Assembly (NCBI GenBank): GCA_963848085.1
Contig: CAWKCE010000003.1
Coordinates: 620,001 to 684,000, forward strand
Length of the DNA stretch: 64,000 nt
Reading direction: 5' to 3'
DNA from: CAWKCE01 sp032127035
GTDB lineage: Bacteria > Actinomycetota > Actinomycetes > JAHEKZ01
Positions 43,072-51,625 of this stretch are shown here, piece after piece. The translations under genes were made by a program, and so were the position numbers. The notes beneath the pieces were generated by a model, which ran no database searches, was not told the origin of the DNA, and worked only from the letters and a program-made list of their open reading frames with translations. The first letter of the stretch is position 1. Every line of letters begins with the position of its first letter.

Positions 43072-44018
43072 GCCCGCCGCAGCGCCAGTCGTCCACCGCC
43101 GCTTCACGCGACGCGAAGCAGGCCAACGTCGACTACCACGACTGGGAGGCCGCGACGTACGACGACAAGTGGTCCATCTCCTTCGACGAGCGCTGCGTTG
43201 GCTATGCCCGAGACCGCTTCGACGCCGTGGTCCCCCGGGGCGCCGATGCCCTTCCCTACGGCGACGCCCTGGAGATCGGGGCCGGCACCGGGTTCTTCCT
43301 GCTGAACCTGGCCCAGTCCGGCGTGGCCACGCGGCTGTCCCTCAGTGACATCAGTCCGGGGATGGTCGCCGCCGCGCAGTCGAACGCCCAGTCCCTGGGT
43401 CTGGTCGTGGACGCCCGGGTGGCCGACGCCGAGCACCTGCCGTTCGCCGACGCATCGTTCGACCTGGTTCTCGGCCATGCGGTGCTCCACCACATCCCCG
43501 ACGTCGACCGAGCGCTGCAGGAAGTCCTGCGCGTCCTCCGACCCGGGGGGCGGTTCGTCTTCGCCGGGGAGCCGACGCGGCAGGGTGACCGGCTGGCGCG
43601 CCCGCTGTCGCGGGCGACCTGGTGGGCGTCGACGCGAGCGGCGTCCATCCCCGGGCTTCGGGGGTCGTGGGCGCGACAGACTGACGAGCTGAGTGCCAGC
43701 AGCGAGGCCGCTGCCCTGGAGGCCGTGGTCGACCTGCACACGTTCGACCCGGCCGAGCTGTCGCGGGTCTGTCTGCGGGCCGGGGGGGTCGACGTCGTGA
43801 CGGTCAGCGAGGAGCTGACAGCGTCCTGGTTCGGCTGGCCCGTCCGAACGTTCGAGGCGGCGGTCAACCCGGACCGGCTGGGTCGCAGGTGGGCGCAGTT
43901 CGCCTACCGCGCCTGGCAGGGACTGGCCTGGACCGATCGAAACGTCTGGGACCGGGTGGTTCCCGACGCCTGGTTCTACAACGTGAGCGTGACCGGCCTT
44001 CGTCCCGACCACCACTGA
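43068..44018 (+). CDS. Class I SAM-dependent methyltransferase
   Basis: 316 residues with the Rossmann methyltransferase core: motif I ALEIGAGTGFFLLNLAQ, LSDISPGMVAAA, and LVLGHAVLHHIPDVDRAL with the post-motif FVFAGEPTR. The C-terminal 130 residues are helical and may bind the acceptor. The substrate is not evident; the fold resembles ubiquinone/natural-product methyltransferases. The start overlaps the hydratase stop (ATGA). Confidence 0.85.
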   Translation: MSPPQRQSSTAASRDAKQANVDYHDWEAATYDDKWSISFDERCVGYARDRFDAVVPRGADALPYGDALEIGAGTGFFLLNLAQSGVATRLSLSDISPGMVAAAQSNAQSLGLVVDARVADAEHLPFADASFDLVLGHAVLHHIPDVDRALQEVLRVLRPGGRFVFAGEPTRQGDRLARPLSRATWWASTRAASIPGLRGSWARQTDELSASSEAAALEAVVDLHTFDPAELSRVCLRAGGVDVVTVSEELTASWFGWPVRTFEAAVNPDRLGRRWAQFAYRAWQGLAWTDRNVWDRVVPDAWFYNVSVTGLRPDHH

Positions 44019-44020
44019 CG

Positions 44021-44635
44021 ATGTCCCCGTCGGACGCGGTGTTCTCGGTCGGATCACTGCGGTGGGTGGTGCGCCACCGGGCTTGGACCCCCTGGTACCT
44101 GGTGCGCTACTGGCGCTTCGTGAGGTGGCGGTTGCGTCACCGCCACGTGGTGACGCGCGGCTTCGTCTTCCTGGGCCGCAACGTCATCGTTGACGCCCGC
44201 AAGGGCTACGCGCGGCTGGAGCTCGGGCGCTGGGTGCACGTCGGAGACGGCACCCGCCTCATCGCCCACGAGGGCTCGATGCGGATCGGCGACAAGGTCG
44301 TCTTCGGCGCCGACGTGACCGTCACCGGGTACCTCGACGTCGAGATCGGCGGTGCCTGCCTGGTGGCGGACGACGTGTACGTCACCGACTTCGACCACGT
44401 CACCACCGACCTGGGGCGGCCGATCAAGGACCAGGGCATCGTCAAGGCACCGGTCCGGATCGGTCCCGACTCGTGGCTCGGCACGAAGGTCGTCGTCCTG
44501 CGAGGCACCAGGATCGGGCGCGGTGCAGTGGTCGGGGCGTCGTCGGTGGTGACCAAGGACCTGCCGGAGCTGTCGGTGTCGGTGGGGGCACCGGCGCGGC
44601 CGGTTCGACACCGAGGGGACTCAGCCTCGGCGTAG
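44021..44635 (+). CDS. Hexapeptide-repeat acyltransferase (LbH family)
   Basis: 204 residues. After a basic N-terminal region that may touch the membrane (LVRYWRFVRWRLRHRH), residues 50-190 show left-handed beta-helix hexads (IGDKVVFGADVTVTGYLDVEIG, IGPDSWLGTKVVVLRGTRIG with turns) and the catalytic His candidate in YVTDFDHVT, as in maltose/galactoside O-acetyltransferases and sugar acyltransferases. The acceptor is unknown. The ATG lies two bases after the methyltransferase stop. Its 3' end overlaps the convergent DUF885 gene by 15 bases. Confidence 0.85.
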   Translation: MSPSDAVFSVGSLRWVVRHRAWTPWYLVRYWRFVRWRLRHRHVVTRGFVFLGRNVIVDARKGYARLELGRWVHVGDGTRLIAHEGSMRIGDKVVFGADVTVTGYLDVEIGGACLVADDVYVTDFDHVTTDLGRPIKDQGIVKAPVRIGPDSWLGTKVVVLRGTRIGRGAVVGASSVVTKDLPELSVSVGAPARPVRHRGDSASA

Positions 44636-46135
44636 GGCCTCGCCGATGAGGCCGAGCGGTGGGGACCCGAGCGCCAGGAGCGCGTCGTGGAACCGACGGC
44701 GGCTGTAGGTGCCGCCCCACTCGTTCCGGGCCTGGGCGTCGAGCCGCCGCAGCTCCAGCTTCCCCCACGTGTACTGGCCGTACCGCGGGTCGAACGTGCC
44801 GCGCCGGGCCTCCGAGCGCGCCCCGGCGTAGCCCAACAGCGCCTCGCGCTGGAACCGCGTCGTCGCCTCGTCGACGTCCATTGCTCCGGTGTGCATCCCG
44901 ATCGAGCAGATCAGCCGCACGGCCCGGATCAGCGCCTCGAGCGCGACCCCCGCCGCAAAGCGTGGGTCGTCGTCGCGGAAGCCCTCCTCGACACACATCT
45001 CCTCGACGTAGTGGGCCCAGCCCTCCCCGAAGGCGTCGCTCATGAGATGACGTCGCACGTCCCCGGTTACCTGCCGCATCGCCCGCCCGTGGGTGAAGTG
45101 TCCTGGGGCCACCTCGTGGACCGTGATGGCCGGCAGCGTGGTCCGGTTGAACATGGACAGCCACCCCTCCCGCTGGTCAGCCGGCCAGTCTGGCTCGGGC
45201 GGGGTGACGTGGTAGAACGACGGGCCCTCGGGCTCACCGGGAGCGGCCCAGGCCAGCATGGCCACGCCCCAGCGCCGCGACTCCGGAGCGACGTCGACGA
45301 CGCAGACGCCGTCGTCGACCACGGCCAGCCCGCTGCTGCGCGTGAACTCGATGACCTCATCGGTCAGTGCGCGCGCCTCGACGACCACGCCGTCGGCATC
45401 CGGATGGTCGGCAAGCAGCTCGGCGACGACCTCGTCGACCGGGCGCCCGGGAGAGATCTGCTCCACGGAGGCCGCCAGGAGCTCGGTCAGCCGCCTCACC
45501 TCGGCCTCGGCCTCATCGGCGAGCACGGTGAGATCGACGGTGGTGGCCTCGGGGACGCCGAGGAACAGGGCCAGTGCCGTGCCGCCGAGGGCGAAGTCGG
45601 GGGTCCCCTCGTCCCCAGCGGACGTCAGGTGAGCGACCAGCCGCTGGTGTGCGGCGAGGGCGCGTGCCTCGTCGTCGGACCGGTCCGCAACCAGGCCGGC
45701 AGCCAGGCCGCGCGTGGCGTCCACCAAGCTCCGAGCAACGGGGGCGGGCACCGCGTCGAGCGACTCCAAGGACGCGTCGATCGCATCCGGCCAACCGAGG
45801 AGGTGGCGCCGCCGGGCGTCCGCCCGGTCCGGCTCGGGGGCGTACGGGCGGTCGTAACAGGCGAGGTCGAGGTTGTCCAGGTGCGCCAGCGGGTTGCTCC
45901 GGTACAGCTGCAGCGTCCCGAGCTCGAGGCGGGCACGTTCCTCGAACGCCTCGAGGTGGGCGTTGTCGTGGGGGTCCCGGAGTGGTTCTCCCCCCAGCCG
46001 GGAGACCCCCGAGGCCACGGCGTGCGGTGACAGGTCCTGGAGCACGCCGTCGTACTCGTGCCGCCCGGCCAGCTCGCGGGCCGTGGGGATCGACAGGTCG
46101 AGCAGCGCTCGCACGCGCGGGTGAAGATCGCTCAT
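44621..46135 (-). CDS. DUF885-family putative zinc carboxypeptidase
   Basis: 504 residues. Metal-site motifs of DUF885 proteins are present: HEVAPGHFTH and, about 30 residues later, EGWAHYVEEMCVEEG, giving a thermolysin-like HExxxGH plus Glu arrangement. No signal peptide, so it is probably cytoplasmic. The ATG has no ribosome site; TAGGCT lies 7 bases upstream, so it is likely leaderless. Substrate unknown. Confidence 0.85.
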   Translation of the reverse strand: MSDLHPRVRALLDLSIPTARELAGRHEYDGVLQDLSPHAVASGVSRLGGEPLRDPHDNAHLEAFEERARLELGTLQLYRSNPLAHLDNLDLACYDRPYAPEPDRADARRRHLLGWPDAIDASLESLDAVPAPVARSLVDATRGLAAGLVADRSDDEARALAAHQRLVAHLTSAGDEGTPDFALGGTALALFLGVPEATTVDLTVLADEAEAEVRRLTELLAASVEQISPGRPVDEVVAELLADHPDADGVVVEARALTDEVIEFTRSSGLAVVDDGVCVVDVAPESRRWGVAMLAWAAPGEPEGPSFYHVTPPEPDWPADQREGWLSMFNRTTLPAITVHEVAPGHFTHGRAMRQVTGDVRRHLMSDAFGEGWAHYVEEMCVEEGFRDDDPRFAAGVALEALIRAVRLICSIGMHTGAMDVDEATTRFQREALLGYAGARSEARRGTFDPRYGQYTWGKLELRRLDAQARNEWGGTYSRRRFHDALLALGSPPLGLIGEALRRG

Positions 46136-46142
46136 CCCACAG

Positions 46143-46148
46143 AGCCTA
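46143..46148 (-). promoter_or_regulatory. -10 element of leaderless DUF885 transcript
   Basis: Minus-strand TAGGCT is separated by 7 bases (CTGTGGG) from the ATG at 46135. Confidence 0.5.
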
Positions 46149-47423
46149 GGCAGGCGACTCCGCCTCGCCGGTCAGCAGGTTGCCCTCGACGACCGCCAGC
46201 CGCAGCGGCCGCTCGCCGCGTGCCAGTGACTGGGTCCGCAGCACCGCCTCGTCCTCGACGGCTTCCCGGTAGACCGCGTCGGTCCGCTCGGCCACCATGC
46301 CCCAGCGGTAGCGGGTGAGCAGCACCGCGCGTCCTTCGTGCAGCAGCCGTCGAGCCAGCAGCTCGTCGTCGAGGAGTGACGCGATGGCGCTGACGAGCGC
46401 GTCCACGTCCCCCGGGGTGAAGTGGACCCCGGTGACGCCGTGCTCCACCAGCTCCCGCAGGCCGCCGGTGTCGGCGACAACCAGAGGCGTCCCCGCTGCC
46501 ACCGACTCGAGCGCAGCCATGCCGAACGGTTCGTAGATCGATGGAACGACGGCGATGTCGGCCGCCGCGGCCAGGGCAGGAAGGTCGTCGTCGGGGAGCC
46601 ACCCGGTGAAGTGAACGTGCTCGACCAGCCCCAGCTGCCGGGCCAGCGCCCGCAGCTCCTCCTCCTGGCTCCCGCGCCCAGCGACAACCAGCGTCGCACC
46701 GGGGTGCAGCTCACGGAGGCGAGGCAGCGCCTCGACCAGCGTGTGAGCGCCCTTCTCCCACTCCAGCCGTCCGGTGAACAGCACCAACGGCCCGGTACGG
46801 CCATAGCGGGTACGCGCCGCCGCCACCAGAGCCTCGTCGACGGCCCACTTGTCGAGGTCGATGCCGTTGGGGATGACGTCGACCTTGTCCGGCGGCAGCT
46901 CGAACAACCGGGTGACCTCCCAGCGCATGTGCGAGGAGCAGGTGATGACACGACGAGCCTCATAGGTGAGCCACCACTCGACGGTGTGGATTGCCCGGTT
47001 GAGGTCGCCGGGTAGCCACCCTTGGTGCCGGCCGGCCTCGGTGGCGTGGACGGTGGCGACCAGCGGAACGTCGAACATCGTCTTCAAGTGGGCGCCCGCA
47101 TGCGCGACGAGCCAGTCGTGGCCGTGCACCACGTCCGGCTCCCACTCGCGGCCCAGACGAGCGCCGGCGCGGGCCAGGCCGTGCCCGAAGCCCATCACCC
47201 AGGCGAGCAGCTCCGTCTGTGGCACCAGCGGCGGGTCCTGGGGGACTCGGATGATGCGGACGCCGTTGACCGTCTCGTCGGGGCTCGCGTCAGGTTCGTG
47301 CTGGGTGAGGACCACGACGTCATGGCCCAGCGCGGCCTGGGCCTCCGCGAGCGCGTGGACGTGGCGCCCCAGACCCCCGTAGACGACTGGCGGGTACTCC
47401 CACGACAGGTGCAGGATCCGCAT
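46146..47423 (-). CDS. GT4-family alpha-glucosyltransferase (Rv3032-like)
   Basis: 425 residues with GT-B fold: an N-terminal donor-independent domain starting MRILHLSWEYPPVVYGGLGR, the HGHDWLVAHAG and NGIDLDKW segments, and the GT4 nucleotide-sugar site VPSIYEPFGMAALE. It follows a GH57 enzyme and a methyltransferase in the order of M. tuberculosis Rv3030-Rv3031-Rv3032, where the last elongates the alpha-1,4-glucan of methylglucose lipopolysaccharide. A GlgA/GlgM-like role in glycogen is the alternative. A TAGGGT hexamer 6 bases before the ATG gives it its own leaderless promoter. Confidence 0.88.
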   Translation of the reverse strand: MRILHLSWEYPPVVYGGLGRHVHALAEAQAALGHDVVVLTQHEPDASPDETVNGVRIIRVPQDPPLVPQTELLAWVMGFGHGLARAGARLGREWEPDVVHGHDWLVAHAGAHLKTMFDVPLVATVHATEAGRHQGWLPGDLNRAIHTVEWWLTYEARRVITCSSHMRWEVTRLFELPPDKVDVIPNGIDLDKWAVDEALVAAARTRYGRTGPLVLFTGRLEWEKGAHTLVEALPRLRELHPGATLVVAGRGSQEEELRALARQLGLVEHVHFTGWLPDDDLPALAAAADIAVVPSIYEPFGMAALESVAAGTPLVVADTGGLRELVEHGVTGVHFTPGDVDALVSAIASLLDDELLARRLLHEGRAVLLTRYRWGMVAERTDAVYREAVEDEAVLRTQSLARGERPLRLAVVEGNLLTGEAESPA

Positions 47424-47429
47424 CCCGCG

Positions 47430-47435
47430 ACCCTA
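47430..47435 (-). promoter_or_regulatory. -10 element of leaderless GT4 transcript
   Basis: Minus-strand TAGGGT ends 6 bases (CGCGGG) before the ATG at 47423, inside the 30-bp gap after the GH57 gene. Confidence 0.5.
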
Positions 47436-47453
47436 TGGGGCGCCGTCGACGGC

Positions 47454-48986
47454 TCAGGTCCCGGCCAGCAGGCGGGCGTCCAGGGCGCCGAACGGGCCGT
47501 CCCGACGGTGCTGCTCCAGCGCCAGCGGGAGCGCAGAGCCGTCGGCTCGGCCCAGGGCCGCCAGCAGCGCCCGAGCGGCGTCGCGGTGACCCGCGAAACG
47601 GTCACGGGCGTACGCCGCGGCGGTGTCGCGCGTGACCATGAAGGCCCAGTCACTCGCCGTGGCGAGGAGCACCTGCCGGGCGAGCTGGTCGAGGTCGGGT
47701 CGCCGCCCACCTGCGGGCAACGCGAGCCGACTGATGGCGACGAGTGCCTCCTGCTGCAGCTGCTCCTGGTCCGATGCGATCTCCGCGACCGGCGGACCCG
47801 TCCACGATCGGTCGTCCCGGCCCTCTCCCCAGCTGCCGGCGCGCGGCTGCACCTGATGCATCGGCCCGATTTCGGCCACGACGGTCCGCAGCGTGGCGGC
47901 CCGCACCCCGGCGTCCGGCAGGCGTCGCAGCACGTGCTCGAGGAACTGCGGTCCTTCGTGCCACCAGTGACCGAACAGCTCGGTGTCGAAGGCGACGACG
48001 ACGACCCCGGGTCCCTCGGCGCGGGACTGGCTGCCCGCCAGGCGCGCCCGTACGGCAGCCACGAACGAGTCGGCGTCGTTCGATGCGGCCACCGCCGCTG
48101 CGGACGGCTCATACGTGGACTTGTCCGAGGACCTGGATGCGGGCCCGGTGACCCGGGCCGTGCGGATGCCGGTCGCCGGGTCGAAGGAGTGAAAGTCCCG
48201 GTACCACTGCCCGCCGGGGTAGCCGGCCGAGGCCGACCACACACGATCAGTCACGTGGCGGTCGTAGCGCAGGCCGATGACGCCGCTGTCCGCCAGCTCG
48301 AACACCGCCGAGTCCGAGCCACCAGGCTCGCCTTCGGCCGGAATCGTCGTCGGCTCGACGACAAGATGGCCGGCACCGGCGGCGGCGAGCACGGACTCCA
48401 GGCCGGGTCGGTACCCGCACTCAGGCAGCCAGACTCCCCGGGGGCGTGACCCCAGCCGGAGTGCCGAGTCGTCCAGGCCGCTTCGCAGGCCGAAGCCCAC
48501 CCACGGGCCGGTCAGCGTGGGCTGGAAGGCATGGGTGGCCGGTCCGCCCAGGATCTCGACCGCCCCGGAGTCGGAGAGCCGGCGCAGCGGGACGCTGCCG
48601 CCGGCAGACCACGTCGACTCGAAGCTGGAAAGGGCGGATGTTGCTGCCTTGTGCTCCGCCCAGGCCACCTCGCGGAGGTCACGCGAGGAGCGCCGTTCGG
48701 CGGTGACCTGGGCGCGCACCTGCCAGTCAGCGAGCCAGGTCTGGAAGTGCTGCCGCAGGCCGGGGTCGTCGAGCTGGGCGGCAAGAACCGGCGTCACGCC
48801 CAGCGTCAGCAGGTCCGTCCGGCCCTCATCGCTGAGCCGCTGGAGGACGTCGACGACCCGCAGGTAGCTCCCCGCCCACGACTGGTACAGCCACTCCTCC
48901 CCGACCGGCCAGGTCCCATGATGAGCCAGCCACGGCAGGTGCGAGTGCAAGACGATGCAGCACGTGCCCACCGGGGTCTCGGTCAT
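47454..48986 (-). CDS. GH57-family 1,4-alpha-glucan branching enzyme (DUF1957, Rv3031-like)
   Basis: 510 residues. GH57 motifs are visible: the first histidines in LHSHLPWLAHHGTWPVGE, the nucleophile Glu in WLPECGYRPG and the acid/base Asp in VVAFDTELFGHWWHEGP. A C-terminal helical domain completes the branching-enzyme architecture. It branches alpha-1,4-glucans made by the neighbouring GT4. The coding region overlaps the preceding methyltransferase by four bases, so the two are translationally coupled. Confidence 0.9.
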   Translation of the reverse strand: MTETPVGTCCIVLHSHLPWLAHHGTWPVGEEWLYQSWAGSYLRVVDVLQRLSDEGRTDLLTLGVTPVLAAQLDDPGLRQHFQTWLADWQVRAQVTAERRSSRDLREVAWAEHKAATSALSSFESTWSAGGSVPLRRLSDSGAVEILGGPATHAFQPTLTGPWVGFGLRSGLDDSALRLGSRPRGVWLPECGYRPGLESVLAAAGAGHLVVEPTTIPAEGEPGGSDSAVFELADSGVIGLRYDRHVTDRVWSASAGYPGGQWYRDFHSFDPATGIRTARVTGPASRSSDKSTYEPSAAAVAASNDADSFVAAVRARLAGSQSRAEGPGVVVVAFDTELFGHWWHEGPQFLEHVLRRLPDAGVRAATLRTVVAEIGPMHQVQPRAGSWGEGRDDRSWTGPPVAEIASDQEQLQQEALVAISRLALPAGGRRPDLDQLARQVLLATASDWAFMVTRDTAAAYARDRFAGHRDAARALLAALGRADGSALPLALEQHRRDGPFGALDARLLAGT

Positions 48987-49717
48987 GGTCGTCGCTCCGC
49001 CACGACCAACACGTCGAGTGCTCGCTCGGGTCGGTCGACGGACACCTCGAAGTCCGTTGCCTCTACGGAGGCGACGAAATCGGACACGTGCGCGGGCCAG
49101 TCTTCAGGTGGCGAGGACGACAGCTGCTCCGGCAGCGGCCCGTGTGCCTTCTCCCATGCTGCGATGCGCGTTCCGTGGTGAACGGCGAGCAGCTCGACCA
49201 CGCGGAAGTGTGGGGAGACCAGGTCGACCAGTTCCTCGGGTGCCAGCTCTCGGGAGTGGAAGGGGTTGGCCGGCGGCGTGCCGGCGCCGTCGTCGGGCGA
49301 GAACGTGAGCCGGTTCGGCGTGCTGAGCACCAGCAGTCCGAACTGGCGGAGTACGCGCGCGCACTCCGAGACGAACTCACCTTGGTCCCACAGGTGTTCC
49401 ACGACCTGGAGCGAGACCACGGTGTCGAAGCTGCCCGGGCGGAAGGGGAGTCGGACCAGGTTCGCCAGTACGCAACGAACCTGCGGATAGGTCGCAGCGG
49501 CGTGGCGAAGCGAGGGCAGGTCGACGTCGGCTGCCACCACGTCGGCGCCGTCGTCGACGAGCATTGCGGCGCCGTACCCCTCACCGCACCCGGCGTCGAG
49601 CACCAGAGCTCCGCGCCCCAGGGGGAGGGCTGTCAGGTAGGCGATCTCGTGTCGGCGGAACCAGTAGTTCTCGTGCCAGATCCCCGGGAGAGTCCGTTCT
49701 CCGGTCAGCGGCAGCAC
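48983..49717 (-). CDS. SAM-dependent methyltransferase (Rv3030-like)
   Basis: 244 residues with motif I LVLDAGCGEGYGAAML, acidic VAADVDLP, and DTVVSLQVVEHLWD. It is first in the three-gene operon with GH57 and GT4; the mycobacterial counterpart is placed in methylglucose lipopolysaccharide formation, so methylation of a glucan or its cap is a reasonable inference. The start GTG 49717 has CACACT 6 bases upstream and no ribosome site. The protein ends in a segment overlapping the GH57 start. Confidence 0.82.
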   Translation of the reverse strand: MLPLTGERTLPGIWHENYWFRRHEIAYLTALPLGRGALVLDAGCGEGYGAAMLVDDGADVVAADVDLPSLRHAAATYPQVRCVLANLVRLPFRPGSFDTVVSLQVVEHLWDQGEFVSECARVLRQFGLLVLSTPNRLTFSPDDGAGTPPANPFHSRELAPEELVDLVSPHFRVVELLAVHHGTRIAAWEKAHGPLPEQLSSSPPEDWPAHVSDFVASVEATDFEVSVDRPERALDVLVVAERRP

Positions 49718-49723
49718 ACCGTC

Positions 49724-49729
49724 AGTGTG
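49724..49729 (-). promoter_or_regulatory. -10 element of leaderless methyltransferase-GH57 operon
   Basis: Minus-strand CACACT is separated by 6 bases (GACGGT) from the GTG at 49717. Confidence 0.4.
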
Positions 49730-49753
49730 CCCCGCCGGTACCCGCGTCCGCCC

Positions 49754-50320
49754 TCAGGTCTCGACCGAGTCGCTGTCGTCGTGGGCCTCGCGGTGGTCCA
49801 GGTCGCACCCACAGGCGATGTCGCCGACCTCGACGGTGGTCACGTCGTTGTCGGCCAGGTACCGGCGAGCACCCTGGTCACCCACCGCCGCCGCTGCCGC
49901 CCCAGCCCAGTGCCGACGTCCGATGAGGACGGGGTGCCGACGCTCGCCGTCGTAGGTGGCCACCCCCAGCTCGGTCGGGCAGGCGAGCAGCCTCGCGACG
50001 GCGGCGGCTGTGAGCCCCGGCAGGTCCACCAGTGTGGTGACTACCCGGTCCACGTCCTCGCGCTCGGCCAGGTGGGCCAGGCCCATGCGCAGGGAGGACC
50101 CCATCCCGGTCGGCCACTCCTTGTTGTCCAGTACGTCCGCATCGGGGACGTGCCCCACCCACGCACCGAGAACCACGACGACCGGGTCGCAGCCACCGTC
50201 CCGAAGGACGCGGACGGCGCGGTCCACCAACCGCTCGCCGTCGACCACCGCCGGCGCCTTGGGTCCACCGAACCGTCGGCCGGCGCCCGCGGCCAGCACG
50301 AGGCCGGCCGTCACGGTCAC
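49754..50320 (-). CDS. MobA/MocA-like molybdenum cofactor nucleotidyltransferase
   Basis: 188 residues with the nucleotidyltransferase start LVLAAGAGRRFGGPK and the LVDLPGLTA acidic motif. MocA-type members attach CMP to molybdopterin, giving the MCD form of the cofactor used by CO dehydrogenase. The neighbouring xdhC and divergent cox genes support that role over generic MobA. A Cys/His-rich tail (IACGCDLDH) is unusual. The GTG start overlaps the xdhC stop (GTGA); longer versions of the frame are inside xdhC. Confidence 0.85.
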   Translation of the reverse strand: MTVTAGLVLAAGAGRRFGGPKAPAVVDGERLVDRAVRVLRDGGCDPVVVVLGAWVGHVPDADVLDNKEWPTGMGSSLRMGLAHLAEREDVDRVVTTLVDLPGLTAAAVARLLACPTELGVATYDGERRHPVLIGRRHWAGAAAAAVGDQGARRYLADNDVTTVEVGDIACGCDLDHREAHDDSDSVET

Positions 50321-51423
50321 CGTGGAGCGCCGGCGTGGATGGGCCCGCTGCTCCCGGTGAGCGACGCTCCCGACCCTCCCCACCGCACCTGCAGGATCTC
50401 GGCGGCGATCGAGATGGCGGTCTCCTCGGGGGTGCGGGCCCCCAGATCCAGGCCGATGGGGGAGTGGATACGGGACAGCTCGTCGTCGGTGACACCGGCC
50501 TCCTTGAGCCGGGCGGCGCGATCGTCGTGGGTGCGGCGCGACCCCATGGCGCCGATGTAGGCGGCGGGAGTGCGGACGGCCGCCGTCAGCGCCGGGACGT
50601 CGAACTTGGGGTCATGGGTGAGGACGCAGATAACGGTTCGCGGATCGACGGGCTGCGAGGCGAGCCACCGGTGGGGCCAGTCGACCACCACCTCGTCGGC
50701 CTCGGGGAAGCGCTTCCGGGTCGCGAACACCGCTCGGGCATCGACGATGGTCACGTGGAACCCCAGGAGCTTGCCTACCCGGCACAGGGCGGCCGAGAAG
50801 TCGATGGCGCCGAAGACGTACATCCGGGGCGCGGGCGAAAGGGATGCCACGAACACCTCGAGCTCGGACCCCAGCCGCTCCCCGTCAGGCCCATAGTGCA
50901 GGAATCCCGTCGTGCCCGACTCGAGCAGGCCGACGGCGTCGGCCCCCACGGTGTCGTCCAGTCGCTGGGTCCCGAGACTTCCCTCGACGCGGTCAGCCCT
51001 CACGACCAGGTGCCGACCGACGTGGTCCGGACCACGGACCACCGTCGCGACCGCGACCGGCTCCTCGCTGTCCACACTGTCGGCGATGCCCGGCAGCTCC
51101 GGCCAGGTGGTCGGGGAGACCCGCTCCACGAAGACTTCGAGGATGCCCCCGCAGGTGAGTCCGACCGCGAAGGCGTCGTCGTCGCTGACCCCGTACGTCT
51201 CGAGCTGCGCCTCCCCGGACTGGATCACCTGGTTGCCGAGCTCGTACAGGGCGCCCTCGACGCACCCTCCACTCACCGAGCCGACAGCCTCCCCGCCCTG
51301 CGTGACCAGCATGGAGGCGCCAGCGGGGCGCGGCGCCGAGCGCCAGGTCCGGACGACCGTGGCCATCGCAGTCGTTTCGCCGCGGGAGAAGGCTGCGAGC
51401 AGCGACGGGAGGACCTCACGCAC
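50317..51423 (-). CDS. xdhC: XdhC-family molybdenum cofactor insertion/sulfuration protein
   Basis: 368 residues: the N-terminal XdhC_CoxI domain (FSRGETTAMATVVRTWRSAP, GSVSGGCVEGALYE, LTCGGILEVFVE) and the C-terminal Rossmann domain (YVFGAIDFSAALCRVGKLLG, YIGAMGSRRT, GLDLGARTPEE). XdhC proteins bind and help sulfurate or insert the molybdenum cofactor of xanthine dehydrogenase-family enzymes. The GTG at 51423 has AAGGAG six bases upstream; an ATG at 51486 would add 21 residues without family support. It heads a two-gene unit with mocA, divergent from coxG. Confidence 0.92.
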   Translation of the reverse strand: MREVLPSLLAAFSRGETTAMATVVRTWRSAPRPAGASMLVTQGGEAVGSVSGGCVEGALYELGNQVIQSGEAQLETYGVSDDDAFAVGLTCGGILEVFVERVSPTTWPELPGIADSVDSEEPVAVATVVRGPDHVGRHLVVRADRVEGSLGTQRLDDTVGADAVGLLESGTTGFLHYGPDGERLGSELEVFVASLSPAPRMYVFGAIDFSAALCRVGKLLGFHVTIVDARAVFATRKRFPEADEVVVDWPHRWLASQPVDPRTVICVLTHDPKFDVPALTAAVRTPAAYIGAMGSRRTHDDRAARLKEAGVTDDELSRIHSPIGLDLGARTPEETAISIAAEILQVRWGGSGASLTGSSGPIHAGAPR

Positions 51424-51625
51424 GGACAGCTCCTTCCGGTCACCGGGACAGGCAGCCTGACGGCGGCTCGCCCGCCCTCCTTCCATGATGACGCGTCGGC
51501 CGCGATCCCGCTGCCTGGTGCGGCGGCATCATCCGTCAGCGGACAGGTGGCAGCCCGTCCGTAGAGGGTCTAGCGTCAGGGCCACGGGTGGGCTGCGGTC
51601 CACGACGACCTCTCTGGGAGTGTGG

